From Betaproteobacteria bacterium (lineage in GTDB: Bacteria; Pseudomonadota; Gammaproteobacteria; Burkholderiales; Casimicrobiaceae): a stretch of 13,387 nt of DNA. The notes beneath the pieces are model-generated. The model was not told the DNA's origin and did no database searches. It saw nothing but the letters and a program-made list of their open reading frames with translations. The DNA lies in the NCBI GenBank assembly GCA_016717855.1, contig JADKEV010000002.1:1-13387 (forward strand), written 5' to 3'. A program made the position numbers and the translations under genes. Positions 1-6,940 of this stretch are shown piece after piece (the stretch's first letter is position 1; every line of letters starts with the position of its first letter).

Positions 1-364
1 GGGCTGGCCTGGCCACCGGAGGCGCCGGGCTGCCGGGTCCGCCATTCAGGACCGGCGCGGCGGTTGCTTGTGCAACCAGGATGCGATGCGGGCCGGCCGG
101 GGCCGTCGCGACTGCGCTACTCCGATGCGCGAAGCCCTGGCTATGTGCGACGTCGGGCCGGACCGCGGCCGATAAATGCATAGAGTGCACGGCCGCAAAG
201 CCGGCGGCGACGAGCTTGACAGATCGGAACAGTCCCTGCATTTTCGCGCTCCATGGTTCAAGTTGTGTAAGCATGATGGGTATTATCGATCAGTTCGACG
301 CCGGCCGTATGTCCGCTGCGCCACAAAGCCCCGACACCGACGTGCCTTTGAAAAGGACCTCTGC
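1..364. other. Upstream region without a recognisable gene
   Basis: No convincing coding region was found here. One plus frame stays open from about position 3 to 377 and another gives a short peptide ending near 178, but both are arginine- and alanine-rich, lack a recognisable motif or good ribosome binding site, and look like GC-rich spurious frames. The left part could be the frameshifted 3' end of a gene that starts outside the window. The only features seen are a possible promoter at 216-244 and a clear Shine-Dalgarno site (AAGGA, 353-357) that serves the cyclase gene starting at 365. Confidence 0.5.
216..244 (+). promoter_or_regulatory. Possible sigma-70 promoter for the cyclase-ATPase gene
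   Basis: A perfect -35 box TTGACA (216-221) is followed after 17 bases by CATTTT (239-244). The latter is preceded by TG, as in extended -10 promoters, although the -10 itself matches the consensus at only three of six positions. It would give a leader of about 115 nt ahead of the start codon at 365. Call based on sequence pattern only. Confidence 0.35.
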
Positions 365-1810
365 ATGCCCACTGTGACACTCCTGTTTACCGACATCGAA
401 GGCAGCACGGCACTATGGGAGCAGGACGGGTCGCGGATGTCGCAAGCGCTGGCCGCGCATGATGCGCTGGCGCGCGACGCGGTCGAGACGCACCACGGGC
501 AGGTGGTAAAGACGACCGGCGACGGTGTCCATGCCGTCTTCGACCATGCCCTGGACGCGCTCGCGGCGACGGTCGACCTGCAACAGGCGCTCAACGATCC
601 CGCCGCCACCAGCGGCGTGCCGTTGCGCGTGCGCTGCGGACTGCACAAGGGGATGGTCGAACGCCGCGATGACGATTACTTCGGGAGCCCCGTCAACCGG
701 GCGGCGCGGATCATGAGCGCGGCGCATGGCGGCCAAGTGTTGCTGTCCCGGGCCGTGGTCGATGACGTAGCGGACAAGCTGCCGGCAGAGGTTGCGCTGC
801 GCGATCTCGGCAAGGTCCGGCTCAAGGACCTCGCTACCCCCGAACACGTCTACCAAGTCATGCATCCGCAACTGCGGCCGGTTTCCGGCACTGCGTTCGC
901 TGGACGCCACGCCAACAACCTGCCGCATCTGGCCACGGCCTTTATCGGGCGCGCGAACGAGCTGGCGGAGCTGGGCCGACTGCTGGCGGGCGCCCGCGCG
1001 CTGACCCTCACGGGCGCCGGCGGGAGCGGCAAGACCCGGCTCAGCCTGCAGGCCGCCGCCGATGCGCTCGAGCGCTTCCCGGACGGCGCCTGGCTGGCGG
1101 AATTGGCGCCGCTCGCCGACCCCGGTCTTGTGGCACAGACCGTCGCGACCGTGCTGGGACTGAAGGAAGAGCGCGGCCGGTCGATCGCGCAGACGCTCTG
1201 CGAGCACGTCAAGGACAAGCAGCTGTTGCTGCTGCTCGACAACTGCGAGCACCTGCTCGACGGTTGCGCGCAACTGGTCGACACGCTGGTGCGGCGCTGT
1301 CCCGGCGTCAGGATCCTGGCGAGCAGTCGTCAGGCGCTCGGCATCGCCGGCGAGCAGATCTACCGGGTGCCATCGCTCACGCTACCGGACCGGAGGCAGA
1401 TCGCAACCCAGCAGTCCGTGCGTCCATACGAGTCGGTGCAACTCTTCATCGACCGGGCGCTGCTGGTCCGTACGGACTTCCAGGTCACCGACCGGAATGC
1501 GCCCGCCCTGGCTTCGCTGTGCCGCCAACTCGACGGGATTCCCTCTCGCGATCGAGCTGGCGGCGGCGCGAGTGCGCACACTTTCCGTCGAAGAGATCGA
1601 CCACAAACTGGACCGGCGTTTCCGCCTGTTGACGGGGGGCTCGCGGACCGCACTGCCGCGCCATCAGACACTTCGTTCGCTGATCGACTGGAGCTACGAC
1701 CTGCTGCCGGAGCCGGAGAAACTGCTGTTGCAGCGGCTGTCGGTGTTTGCCGGCGGGTGGACCCTGGAAGCGGCGGAAGTAGTTTGCGCCGGCGCCGGCC
1801 TGGACGCTGA
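365..1810 (+). CDS. Class III adenylate/guanylate cyclase fused to STAND ATPase, N-terminal part (frameshifted)
   Basis: This is the N-terminal part of a predicted cytoplasmic signalling protein. Residues 1-170 form a class III nucleotide cyclase domain: LFTDIEGST holds metal-binding D10, VVKTTGDG holds K49 and D53, and DYFGSPVNRAARI (about 104-116) supplies the Asn-Arg pair that stabilises the transition state. Such domains make cAMP or cGMP. Residues about 190-393 are an AfsR/LuxR-type STAND ATPase with Walker A GAGGSGKT (217-224), Walker B LLLLLDNCEH (about 287-296) and ASSR at 319-322. The start at 365 is chosen because the cyclase domain begins there and AAGGA lies 7 nt upstream; an upstream ATG at 176 adds only low-complexity sequence. 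True homology stops at residue 393 (LDGIP). One extra base near 1544 then throws the frame off, and the remaining codons to 1810 are not the native protein. The reading continues in the next entry; the intact product would be about 952 aa. Substrate (ATP or GTP) and activity are inferred from the family. Confidence 0.85.
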   Translation: MPTVTLLFTDIEGSTALWEQDGSRMSQALAAHDALARDAVETHHGQVVKTTGDGVHAVFDHALDALAATVDLQQALNDPAATSGVPLRVRCGLHKGMVERRDDDYFGSPVNRAARIMSAAHGGQVLLSRAVVDDVADKLPAEVALRDLGKVRLKDLATPEHVYQVMHPQLRPVSGTAFAGRHANNLPHLATAFIGRANELAELGRLLAGARALTLTGAGGSGKTRLSLQAAADALERFPDGAWLAELAPLADPGLVAQTVATVLGLKEERGRSIAQTLCEHVKDKQLLLLLDNCEHLLDGCAQLVDTLVRRCPGVRILASSRQALGIAGEQIYRVPSLTLPDRRQIATQQSVRPYESVQLFIDRALLVRTDFQVTDRNAPALASLCRQLDGIPSRDRAGGGASAHTFRRRDRPQTGPAFPPVDGGLADRTAAPSDTSFADRLELRPAAGAGETAVAAAVGVCRRVDPGSGGSSLRRRRPGR

Positions 1811-3224
1811 AGACATTCTCGATCGGCTCACTTCGCTGGCCGACAAGAGCCTGGCCGTTGCGGAACTGATTGATGGTCGCTATCGCTACCGGCTTCTGGA
1901 GACGGTGCGCCAGTACGCCAAAGAGAAGCTGCTGGAACGCGGCGGCGGCGAAGCGGTGCGGGAACGGCACGGTGATTACTACCTTGCGCTGGCGGAGGCG
2001 GCGGAGTCCAGCCTGAAGTTCGGAGCGGAACAGGCAACGCAACTGCGTCGGCTGGAAGAGGAACACGACAATCTGCGCACGGCCCTGGACTGGAGCCTCG
2101 CCGAAGCCGGTTCAAGTGAAAGTCTCCGGCTATGCGGGGCACTGACATACTTTTGGTCTGTACGGGGGCACTTCGCGGAAGGCCGCGATCGATGCTCGCG
2201 CGTACTGCGCAAGGCTGACGCCCGAGAGCGATCGCTAGAACTGGCAAAGGTGCTTCAAGGTGCCGGCAGACTTGCCTTCTTGCAGACTGACTATGCCGCG
2301 GCCCGCGGACTGTACGATGAGGGCCTGACGATCATGCGGCATTGCGGAGACCGTAGAGGGATCGCCTCCTCACTGAGCTGTCTGGGAACCGTAGCCGTCG
2401 AGCAGGGTGATCTTGCCTCCGCCAAGACGCTGCTTGAAGAAAGTCTGGCGATCGTGCGTGACCTGCGGGACCGGACGGAATTGCAGGTGTACTGGGCAAC
2501 TTGGGAACTTTGGCGTACTTCCAAGGCGATTGGCCTCGGCTCGAGGGCCTTGCTCGAAGAGTGCCTCGAAATCGCACGAAGCCAACAGGTCATTGCTACC
2601 GTGCTGAACAGTCTGGGGATTGTTGCTCACAATCAGGGCGACTTCCACCATGCCTGGGCACTTCACGAGAAAAGCCTGACGATCATGCGCGAGCTGGGGG
2701 ACCGGTTTGGTACCGCAATGAACCTGGTCAATCTGGGCGATGTGGCCCGCGAACTGGGAGACATTGTTAACGCCGAGGCGCTCAGTGTGGAGAGCATGGG
2801 GATCATGCGGGAGCTTGGGAGTCAGATTGGAATGGCTTCCGCACTGCTCAATCTGGGAAACCTCGCCCTCGATCAAGGTGATCTTCCGCGAGCCCGACCG
2901 CTGTTTCGCGAGAGCCTGACTGTCCTGCGCGAGACCGGCGATCGACGTCGCATCGCCGACTCGCTGGCCGGATTGGCGGCATCGGTTCCGTCCATCGGCG
3001 GCTCGCTTGACGCCGCCCGCATCTTCGGCGCAACCGAGCAATTGCGATCAGAGCTCGGTTCGCCGCTGGCGCCGAAGGATCAACCGCGTCACGACCGGCG
3101 CGTGGCCGCGGCCCGCTCTGCCCTGGGCGATGACGCGGTGTTCGATCGTGCCTGGCAGGAAGGTCGAGCGTTGACGACCGAGGAAGCGATCAGCCTCGCA
3201 TTGGGGGAGAAAGCCCAGCGATGA
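1545..3224 (+). CDS. STAND ATPase-TPR part of the same cyclase protein (C-terminal fragment)
   Basis: This is the continuation of the cyclase-ATPase in the next frame. It opens with LAIELAAARVRTLS, which directly follows LDGIP in family members, so a single inserted base around 1541-1546 separates the halves. The first 150 or so residues complete the ATPase module (LIDWSYDLLP, LQRLSVFAGGWTLEAAE, YRLLETVRQYAKEKL). The rest is a run of roughly 40-residue TPR-type helical repeats (about 2250-2910) with units such as GDLASAKTLLEESLAI and GDLPRARPLFRESLTVL; TPRs typically bind partner proteins or peptides. No helix-turn-helix is visible at the C-terminus, unlike many LuxR-type relatives, so output is probably through cyclase activity or protein contacts. 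Inside the TPR array, positions 2491-2540 read as a second compensated frameshift: the +2 frame there gives LGNLGTLAYFQGDWPR, a typical TPR, whereas the main frame gives atypical Trp-rich sequence. The last codons are KAQR and the stop is at 3222. Confidence 0.8.
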   Translation, partial: LAIELAAARVRTLSVEEIDHKLDRRFRLLTGGSRTALPRHQTLRSLIDWSYDLLPEPEKLLLQRLSVFAGGWTLEAAEVVCAGAGLDAEDILDRLTSLADKSLAVAELIDGRYRYRLLETVRQYAKEKLLERGGGEAVRERHGDYYLALAEAAESSLKFGAEQATQLRRLEEEHDNLRTALDWSLAEAGSSESLRLCGALTYFWSVRGHFAEGRDRCSRVLRKADARERSLELAKVLQGAGRLAFLQTDYAAARGLYDEGLTIMRHCGDRRGIASSLSCLGTVAVEQGDLASAKTLLEESLAIVRDLRDRTELQVYWATWELWRTSKAIGLGSRALLEECLEIARSQQVIATVLNSLGIVAHNQGDFHHAWALHEKSLTIMRELGDRFGTAMNLVNLGDVARELGDIVNAEALSVESMGIMRELGSQIGMASALLNLGNLALDQGDLPRARPLFRESLTVLRETGDRRRIADSLAGLAASVPSIGGSLDAARIFGATEQLRSELGSPLAPKDQPRHDRRVAAARSALGDDAVFDRAWQEGRALTTEEAISLALGEKAQR

Positions 3225-3325
3225 TGCGTTTGACACCGGGCCGGATGACACCGCAGCGCCAGCATGCGTCGAGCGCTGACTCCGTTTGGACTGCTCGGTA
3301 ACATGCGAACGCGCGGTGCAAACGC

Positions 3326-3371
3326 GCAGTGCCAAAGCGGGCACTGCGATTGACACGACCGCAGTGCCCGC
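3326..3371. promoter_or_regulatory. Operator-like inverted repeat with three GCAGTGCC half-sites
   Basis: The arms GCGGGCACTGCG (3337-3348) and CGCAGTGCCCGC (3360-3371) are a perfect 12-bp inverted repeat around an 11-nt loop. The octamer GCAGTGCC occurs a third time just upstream (3326-3333), so the region has three half-sites in alternating orientation (3326 plus, 3340 minus, 3361 plus). The loop contains the -35 box of the promoter listed separately. There is no T-run after the second arm, so it is not a typical intrinsic terminator for the preceding gene. A dimeric repressor or activator site is the simplest reading; the regulator is unknown. Confidence 0.6.
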
Positions 3372-3378
3372 CGATACT
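3350..3378 (+). promoter_or_regulatory. Sigma-70-type promoter of the S74 fibre gene pair
   Basis: A perfect TTGACA (3350-3355), a spacer of exactly 17 bases and GATACT (3373-3378; four of six matches to TATAAT). Transcription would start around 3385, giving a leader of about 50 nt to the start codon at 3437. The -35 hexamer is enclosed by the perfect inverted repeat 3337-3371, so any protein bound there should compete with or recruit RNA polymerase (inference). Confidence 0.65.
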
Positions 3379-3436
3379 AAAACCCGGCCAATCGAATTGG
3401 CTATCCCTGACAAAGCAACTCGACTCGGAGGACTCC

Positions 3437-4489
3437 ATGTGTCCGCGTTCCTTGTTCCTGTCCTGGTTTGCGCCGGCACTCCTGCTGGCTCTTGGCAGCA
3501 TTCCCGCCGGCGCCCAGATTCCGCATTTGCTGAACTACCAAGGCTACCTCGTGGATGCGGCGAGCCAGCCGGTCAATGCCACGGTGACGATGACCTTCAA
3601 GCTGTACGGCGCTGCCGTCGGCGGCTCGGCGCTCTTTACGGAGTCGCAGAGCGTCACCGTCAGCAACGGCATCTTCGATGCGGCGATCGGCGCCGTCACG
3701 GCGCTGACGTTGCCGTTCGACGTGCCGTACTTTCTCGGTGTCACCGTCAGCCCGGATACGGAGATGACGCCTCGCCAGGCGGTCCTGGCCAGTCCCTACG
3801 CGTTGCGCGCGGCGGGGGTCGATGCCACGGCGGTCCTGCCGGGCGCGCAGATCACCGGCTCGATCACTGTCGCCACGCTGCCGGCAACGCAACTCTCCGG
3901 GACGGTGGGCACGGCACAGATTGCCAACTCCGCGGTGACCCCGGCGAAGCTCAGCGCCAACTACGCCGGCTCGGCCAGCGCCGGCGGACCGTCGACAACA
4001 GCGCTCGCTCTCAACGCAAATGGCGGCAACTGCGCGCCGGGGCAGTTTGCATCCGGCGTCGATGCGCAGGGTAATGCCGAAGGCTGCGCGGCGCCGCCAC
4101 AGGGCACCGTGACCAGCGTGGGAACCGGCGCCGGCCTCACCGGCGGACCGATAACCGGCAGCGGCACCATCGCGATCGATCCGGCGTCGGCAACGCTGAC
4201 CGGCAACTTCTTCAGGCAGGGCGGCAATGCGTTCGGCGCGCTGGCCAACACCACGGCAATCCTTGGCACCAACGATGGCAATGCGCTGGACGTTCGGGTC
4301 AATGGCGGGCGGGCCCTGCGGATTGAACCCAACGCCACGTCGCCGAATCTGATCGGCGGCAATGCATTCAATGGCGTCGGGGCGAACAAGGTCGGTTCGG
4401 TGGTCGCCGGCGGCGGGCAGCTCGCGATCGCGCTGAATGGCGTAGACGCAAACTTCGGCGTGGTCGGGGCGGCGCTGGCAACACCGTGA
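3437..4489 (+). CDS. Secreted fibre-like protein with S74 chaperone, paralog 1, N-terminal part
   Basis: This is the first of two tandem paralogs. The start at 3437 is preceded by GGAGGA (3427-3432). Residues 1-26 form a Sec signal peptide (LSWFAPALLLALGS, cleavage likely after AGA), so the protein is exported, unlike phage tail fibres. Residues about 27-125 are a conserved N-terminal domain (LNYQGYLVD, TMTFKLY, LPFDVPYFLGVTV, MTPRQAVLASPYALRAAG) shared with paralog 2. Next come ITGSITVATLPATQLSGTV-type linkers and a GTVTSVGTGAGLTGG repeat (4103-4180) of the kind found in phage tail fibres. Glycine-rich YadA-head-like units follow. The frame breaks near 4467, where one base is missing in a G/C run, so the ORF stops early at 4489. 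The next native residues (GAGNTVNGDYSAIAGGGFNYV) lie in the +1 frame up to 4533, after which the +2 frame resumes. Undoing the -1/+1 pair gives one gene, 3437-5182, of 581 aa. Confidence 0.8.
   Translation: MCPRSLFLSWFAPALLLALGSIPAGAQIPHLLNYQGYLVDAASQPVNATVTMTFKLYGAAVGGSALFTESQSVTVSNGIFDAAIGAVTALTLPFDVPYFLGVTVSPDTEMTPRQAVLASPYALRAAGVDATAVLPGAQITGSITVATLPATQLSGTVGTAQIANSAVTPAKLSANYAGSASAGGPSTTALALNANGGNCAPGQFASGVDAQGNAEGCAAPPQGTVTSVGTGAGLTGGPITGSGTIAIDPASATLTGNFFRQGGNAFGALANTTAILGTNDGNALDVRVNGGRALRIEPNATSPNLIGGNAFNGVGANKVGSVVAGGGQLAIALNGVDANFGVVGAALATP
4103..4180 (+). repeat. 26-residue tail-fibre-type repeat unit in paralog 1
   Basis: A single copy of the GTVTS...GLTGG...GSGTIAID unit. Two further copies, each also exactly 78 bp, are in paralog 2 (5875-5952 and 6061-6138). 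The unit resembles repeats common in phage tail-fibre shafts. Confidence 0.65.
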
Positions 4490-4507
4490 ACGGCGACTAC
4501 TCCGCCA

Positions 4508-5182
4508 TTGCCGGCGGAGGCTTCAATTACGTGCCAGGGCAACTACTCCGCAGTCCTCGGCGGAAACAACAATCAGGTTCTTGGGAACTACAGTCTGGCC
4601 GGTGGACGATGGGCCAAAGCAAGCTGGGCCGGACAAACCGTGATCGCGGACTCCGTGGACCTCCTGTTTGACCCAGCGGCGCAGGGCAACTGGGGCGGCA
4701 ACGGCACCAACACATTCAACGTCCGCGCCACCGCCGGCGCGCTGTTTGTCACGGCGATCGACGGTGGCGGCAACACTGTCAAGCGCACCTGGTTCGGCAA
4801 CGACGGCAACGCCTACACGACCGGCACGTTTGTCAACGGCAGCGACCGGGCGGCGAAGGAACGATTCGCGGTGGTCGCGGCGCGCGACGTGCTCGAACGC
4901 GTCGCGGGGTTGCCGGTGACGAAATGGAGCTACAAGGGACAGACGCAGCGGCACATGGGCCCGATGGCTCAGGACTTCCGCGCCGCATTCGGACTTGGCC
5001 ACGACGACACGACGATCAGCACTGTCGATGCGGCAGGCGTGGCGCTGGCGGCGATCCAGGGTTTGCACCAGCTTGTCCGCGAAAAGGACCGCGAGCTCCA
5101 GCGGCTGCGGGCGAAAGCGGCCGAGGTCGACGCGCTCAAGCGCGATCTGGCCGCGATCAAGGAAAGACTGGGAATGCGATGA
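4508..5182 (+). CDS. Paralog 1, C-terminal part with peptidase S74 intramolecular chaperone
   Basis: This is the C-terminal part of the gene begun at 3437; native sequence resumes at 4535 (QGNYSAVLGG) after one extra base near 4534. It holds the end of the head-like repeats (QGNYSAVLGG, VLGNYSLAGG) and then a peptidase S74 domain. SDRAAK (Ser codon 4841, Lys codon 4856) has the S-x4-K spacing of the S74 Ser-Lys dyad, known from endosialidase-type fibres and MYRF. Cleavage just before that Ser would release a 113-aa chaperone after trimerisation. The conserved core HMGPMAQDFRAAFGLG and the block TVDAAGVALAAIQGLHQL follow, and the protein ends in a heptad-rich coiled coil (DALKRDLAAIKERLGMR) expected to drive trimer assembly. 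In the intact 581-aa protein the dyad is S469/K474. Self-cleavage is predicted from the family, not shown. Confidence 0.8.
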   Translation: MPAEASITCQGNYSAVLGGNNNQVLGNYSLAGGRWAKASWAGQTVIADSVDLLFDPAAQGNWGGNGTNTFNVRATAGALFVTAIDGGGNTVKRTWFGNDGNAYTTGTFVNGSDRAAKERFAVVAARDVLERVAGLPVTKWSYKGQTQRHMGPMAQDFRAAFGLGHDDTTISTVDAAGVALAAIQGLHQLVREKDRELQRLRAKAAEVDALKRDLAAIKERLGMR

Positions 5183-5229
5183 GGTCGAGCCTGCGGCGGC
5201 CGCGCAACGAATTCAACTGAGGTGACACC

Positions 5230-6714
5230 ATGACTGGACAAGCACGTACTGGCGTTTCGGGACTCGTAATGGCGCTCCTTGCGTTGGCCGCATTGGGCGC
5301 CGCGATCGTCGCGCGCGCCGCGATCCCGCAACAAATCGGCTACCAGGGCTCCCTCGTCGATTCGGCGAATCAGCCCGTCAATGCCTCGATCACCATGACT
5401 TTCAAGCTTTACAACGTCGCATCCGGCGGCTCCGCGCTCTACACTGAATCCCAGTCGGTGGCGGTGACTGCCGGACAGTTCAACGCCGCCATCGGCGCCA
5501 TCACGCCGCTCACCCTGCCGTTCGACGTCCCGTACTACATCGGCGTAACAGTGGGCGGCGACGCCGAAATGACACCGCGCCAGGCGCTGGCGGCCGCGCC
5601 CTATGCACTGCGCACGGCGGCGGCCGACAGCGTCGCCGCCGCAGCGGCGCTGCCGGCGGTGCAGATCACCGGCACGATCGGCACGACCCAGATCGCGAAT
5701 GCGGCAGTGACGGCCGCGAAGCTGAGTGCGAACTACGCGGGCTCGGCGAGCGCCGGCGGGCCGGCGACAACGGCAGTGGCGCTGGCCGCGAACGGAACCA
5801 ACTGCCCGCCGGGACAACTTGCGGCGGGCGTCGATGCGCAAGGCAACGCGGAAGGGTGCTCGACACCGCCGGCCGGAACCGTGACCAGTGTGACGGCCGG
5901 GACCGGCCTGACGGGCGGGACGATCACCGCGACCGGAACGATCGCGGCGGACGCGACGTACCTCCAACGGCGCGTTGCGGCATCGTGCGCGCCCGGGTCG
6001 TACATACGGGCGATCGCGGCGGATGGGACTGTGACCTGCGGGACGGACGCGAACAGTGGCGGCACGGTGACCAGCATCACCGCCGGGGGTGGCCTCACCG
6101 GCGGCACGATCACCGGTAGCGGAACGATTGCGGTGGATGCCGCATCGCCACTGCTGACCACCAATTTCTACAAGCTGGGGGGTAACGCTTTCGTGGCCGA
6201 TCCCGCGGTGCTCGGGACCACCAACAACTCCGGACTCAATTTGATTGTCAACGGCACCCCCGCGCTGCAGGTGCAGCCGGCCACTTCCACCGACCCCGGC
6301 ACGCCGTCCGCGCCGAACCTGATCGGCGGCAGCGTGGCCAATGCCGTACTAAGTGGCGTTTTCGGCGCGACGATTGGCGGTGGCGGGCAGATCGGAACAG
6401 CCGTCGGGCTCCTGGACTGCGGCCTCACCTGCGGCAACAACGTGCTCGACGCGTTCGGCACGATCGGCGGCGGGGCGGGGAACCTGGTGGGCGATGGGCT
6501 GGGCACCGTCCGGAACCGGCATTTCGGTACCGTCGGCGGCGGGTTCGGCAATGCAGCCAAGGCCGAATTTGCAACGGTCGGAGGCGGTTCCAGCAACCTG
6601 GTATCGGGAGCGTCGTCTGTCATTGCTGGCGGCGGCCGAACAGGATCACCGGACCAAACAGCTTCATCGGCGGTGGGACCCTCAACGCCATTGGCAACGC
6701 CCACTCAGTTGTGA
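5230..6714 (+). CDS. Secreted fibre-like protein with S74 chaperone, paralog 2, N-terminal part
   Basis: This second paralog begins 47 nt after the first ends, with GAGGTGA at 5219-5225, so the pair is probably co-transcribed. Residues 1-30 are a signal peptide (LVMALLALAALGAAIV, cleavage likely after ARA). Residues about 31-130 repeat the conserved domain of paralog 1 (IGYQGSLVD, TMTFKLYN, LPFDVPYYIGVTV, MTPRQALAAAPYALR). The linker KLSANYAGSASAGGP is identical to that in paralog 1. Two copies of the fibre repeat follow (5875-5952, 6061-6138), then a longer series of head-like units of about 14-18 residues built on GGG (FGTIGGGAGNLV, FGTVGGGFGNAA, FATVGGGSSNLV). Native sequence ends at about 6636 (VIAGGG). 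One missing base then shifts the frame, and the stop at 6714 is artefactual or mutational. The restored gene is 5230-7507 and encodes 758 aa, 177 aa longer than paralog 1, mainly from extra repeats. Confidence 0.8.
   Translation: MTGQARTGVSGLVMALLALAALGAAIVARAAIPQQIGYQGSLVDSANQPVNASITMTFKLYNVASGGSALYTESQSVAVTAGQFNAAIGAITPLTLPFDVPYYIGVTVGGDAEMTPRQALAAAPYALRTAAADSVAAAAALPAVQITGTIGTTQIANAAVTAAKLSANYAGSASAGGPATTAVALAANGTNCPPGQLAAGVDAQGNAEGCSTPPAGTVTSVTAGTGLTGGTITATGTIAADATYLQRRVAASCAPGSYIRAIAADGTVTCGTDANSGGTVTSITAGGGLTGGTITGSGTIAVDAASPLLTTNFYKLGGNAFVADPAVLGTTNNSGLNLIVNGTPALQVQPATSTDPGTPSAPNLIGGSVANAVLSGVFGATIGGGGQIGTAVGLLDCGLTCGNNVLDAFGTIGGGAGNLVGDGLGTVRNRHFGTVGGGFGNAAKAEFATVGGGSSNLVSGASSVIAGGGRTGSPDQTASSAVGPSTPLATPTQL
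5875..6138 (+). repeat. Duplicated 26-residue tail-fibre-type repeat in paralog 2
   Basis: Two 78-bp units (5875-5952 and 6061-6138) encode GTVTS followed by GLTGGTIT and GTIA, separated by 36 codons. Paralog 1 has only one unit, so an internal duplication or deletion distinguishes the two genes. Confidence 0.7.
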
Positions 6715-6940
6715 ACGGCGGCCAGGAGAACGCAACGCTGGAGACCATGGTCAGTCATTGGCGGCGGGTTCGAGAACAGCGCGGCGTTCATGGCCACTGC
6801 CGCCGGAGGGAACGACAACAAGGCTCTTGGCAACTATGCCGCGGTGGGCGGGGGTGCGAAGCAATCAGCCATCCGGCAATGCCTCGACCGTCCCGGTGGC
6901 ACGCTTAACCTCGCCGCCGGTGACAACAGCTTTGCCGCCA
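6639..6940 (+). pseudogene. Frame-hopping head-repeat segment of paralog 2
   Basis: This stretch encodes continuous head-like repeats only if the reader changes frame repeatedly. The +3 frame from 6639 gives NRITGPNSFIGGGTLNAIG and NGGQENATLETMVS to about 6753. The +1 frame from 6754 gives VIGGGFENSAAF and GNDNKALGNYAAVGGG to about 6855. The +2 frame then gives RSNQPSGNASTVP to about 6894, and +1 again gives GGTLNLAAGDNSFAA to about 6938. The +2 frame takes over near 6941 with KRGKANHHRSFAWGGG. The net effect of the five single-base changes (-1, +1, +1, -1, +1) is +1, which makes the whole gene an exact number of codons. This argues that one intact reading frame underlies it. Confidence 0.65.

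Noticed and set aside
413..1273. Long minus-strand open frame (286 aa) opposite the cyclase
   Set aside because: It lies antisense to strongly conserved cyclase and Walker motifs, is Arg/Gln-rich with no motif or ribosome binding site, and is typical of GC-rich shadow frames.
3227..3260. Second TTGACA-type promoter right after the cyclase gene
   Set aside because: TTGACA is present near 3230 but no -10-like hexamer lies 15-19 bases downstream.
4969..5967. Long minus-strand open frame (332 aa) spanning the junction of the two S74 genes
   Set aside because: It overlaps two well-supported plus genes including the S74 domain and a signal peptide. Its composition is Arg/Gly-rich shadow sequence.
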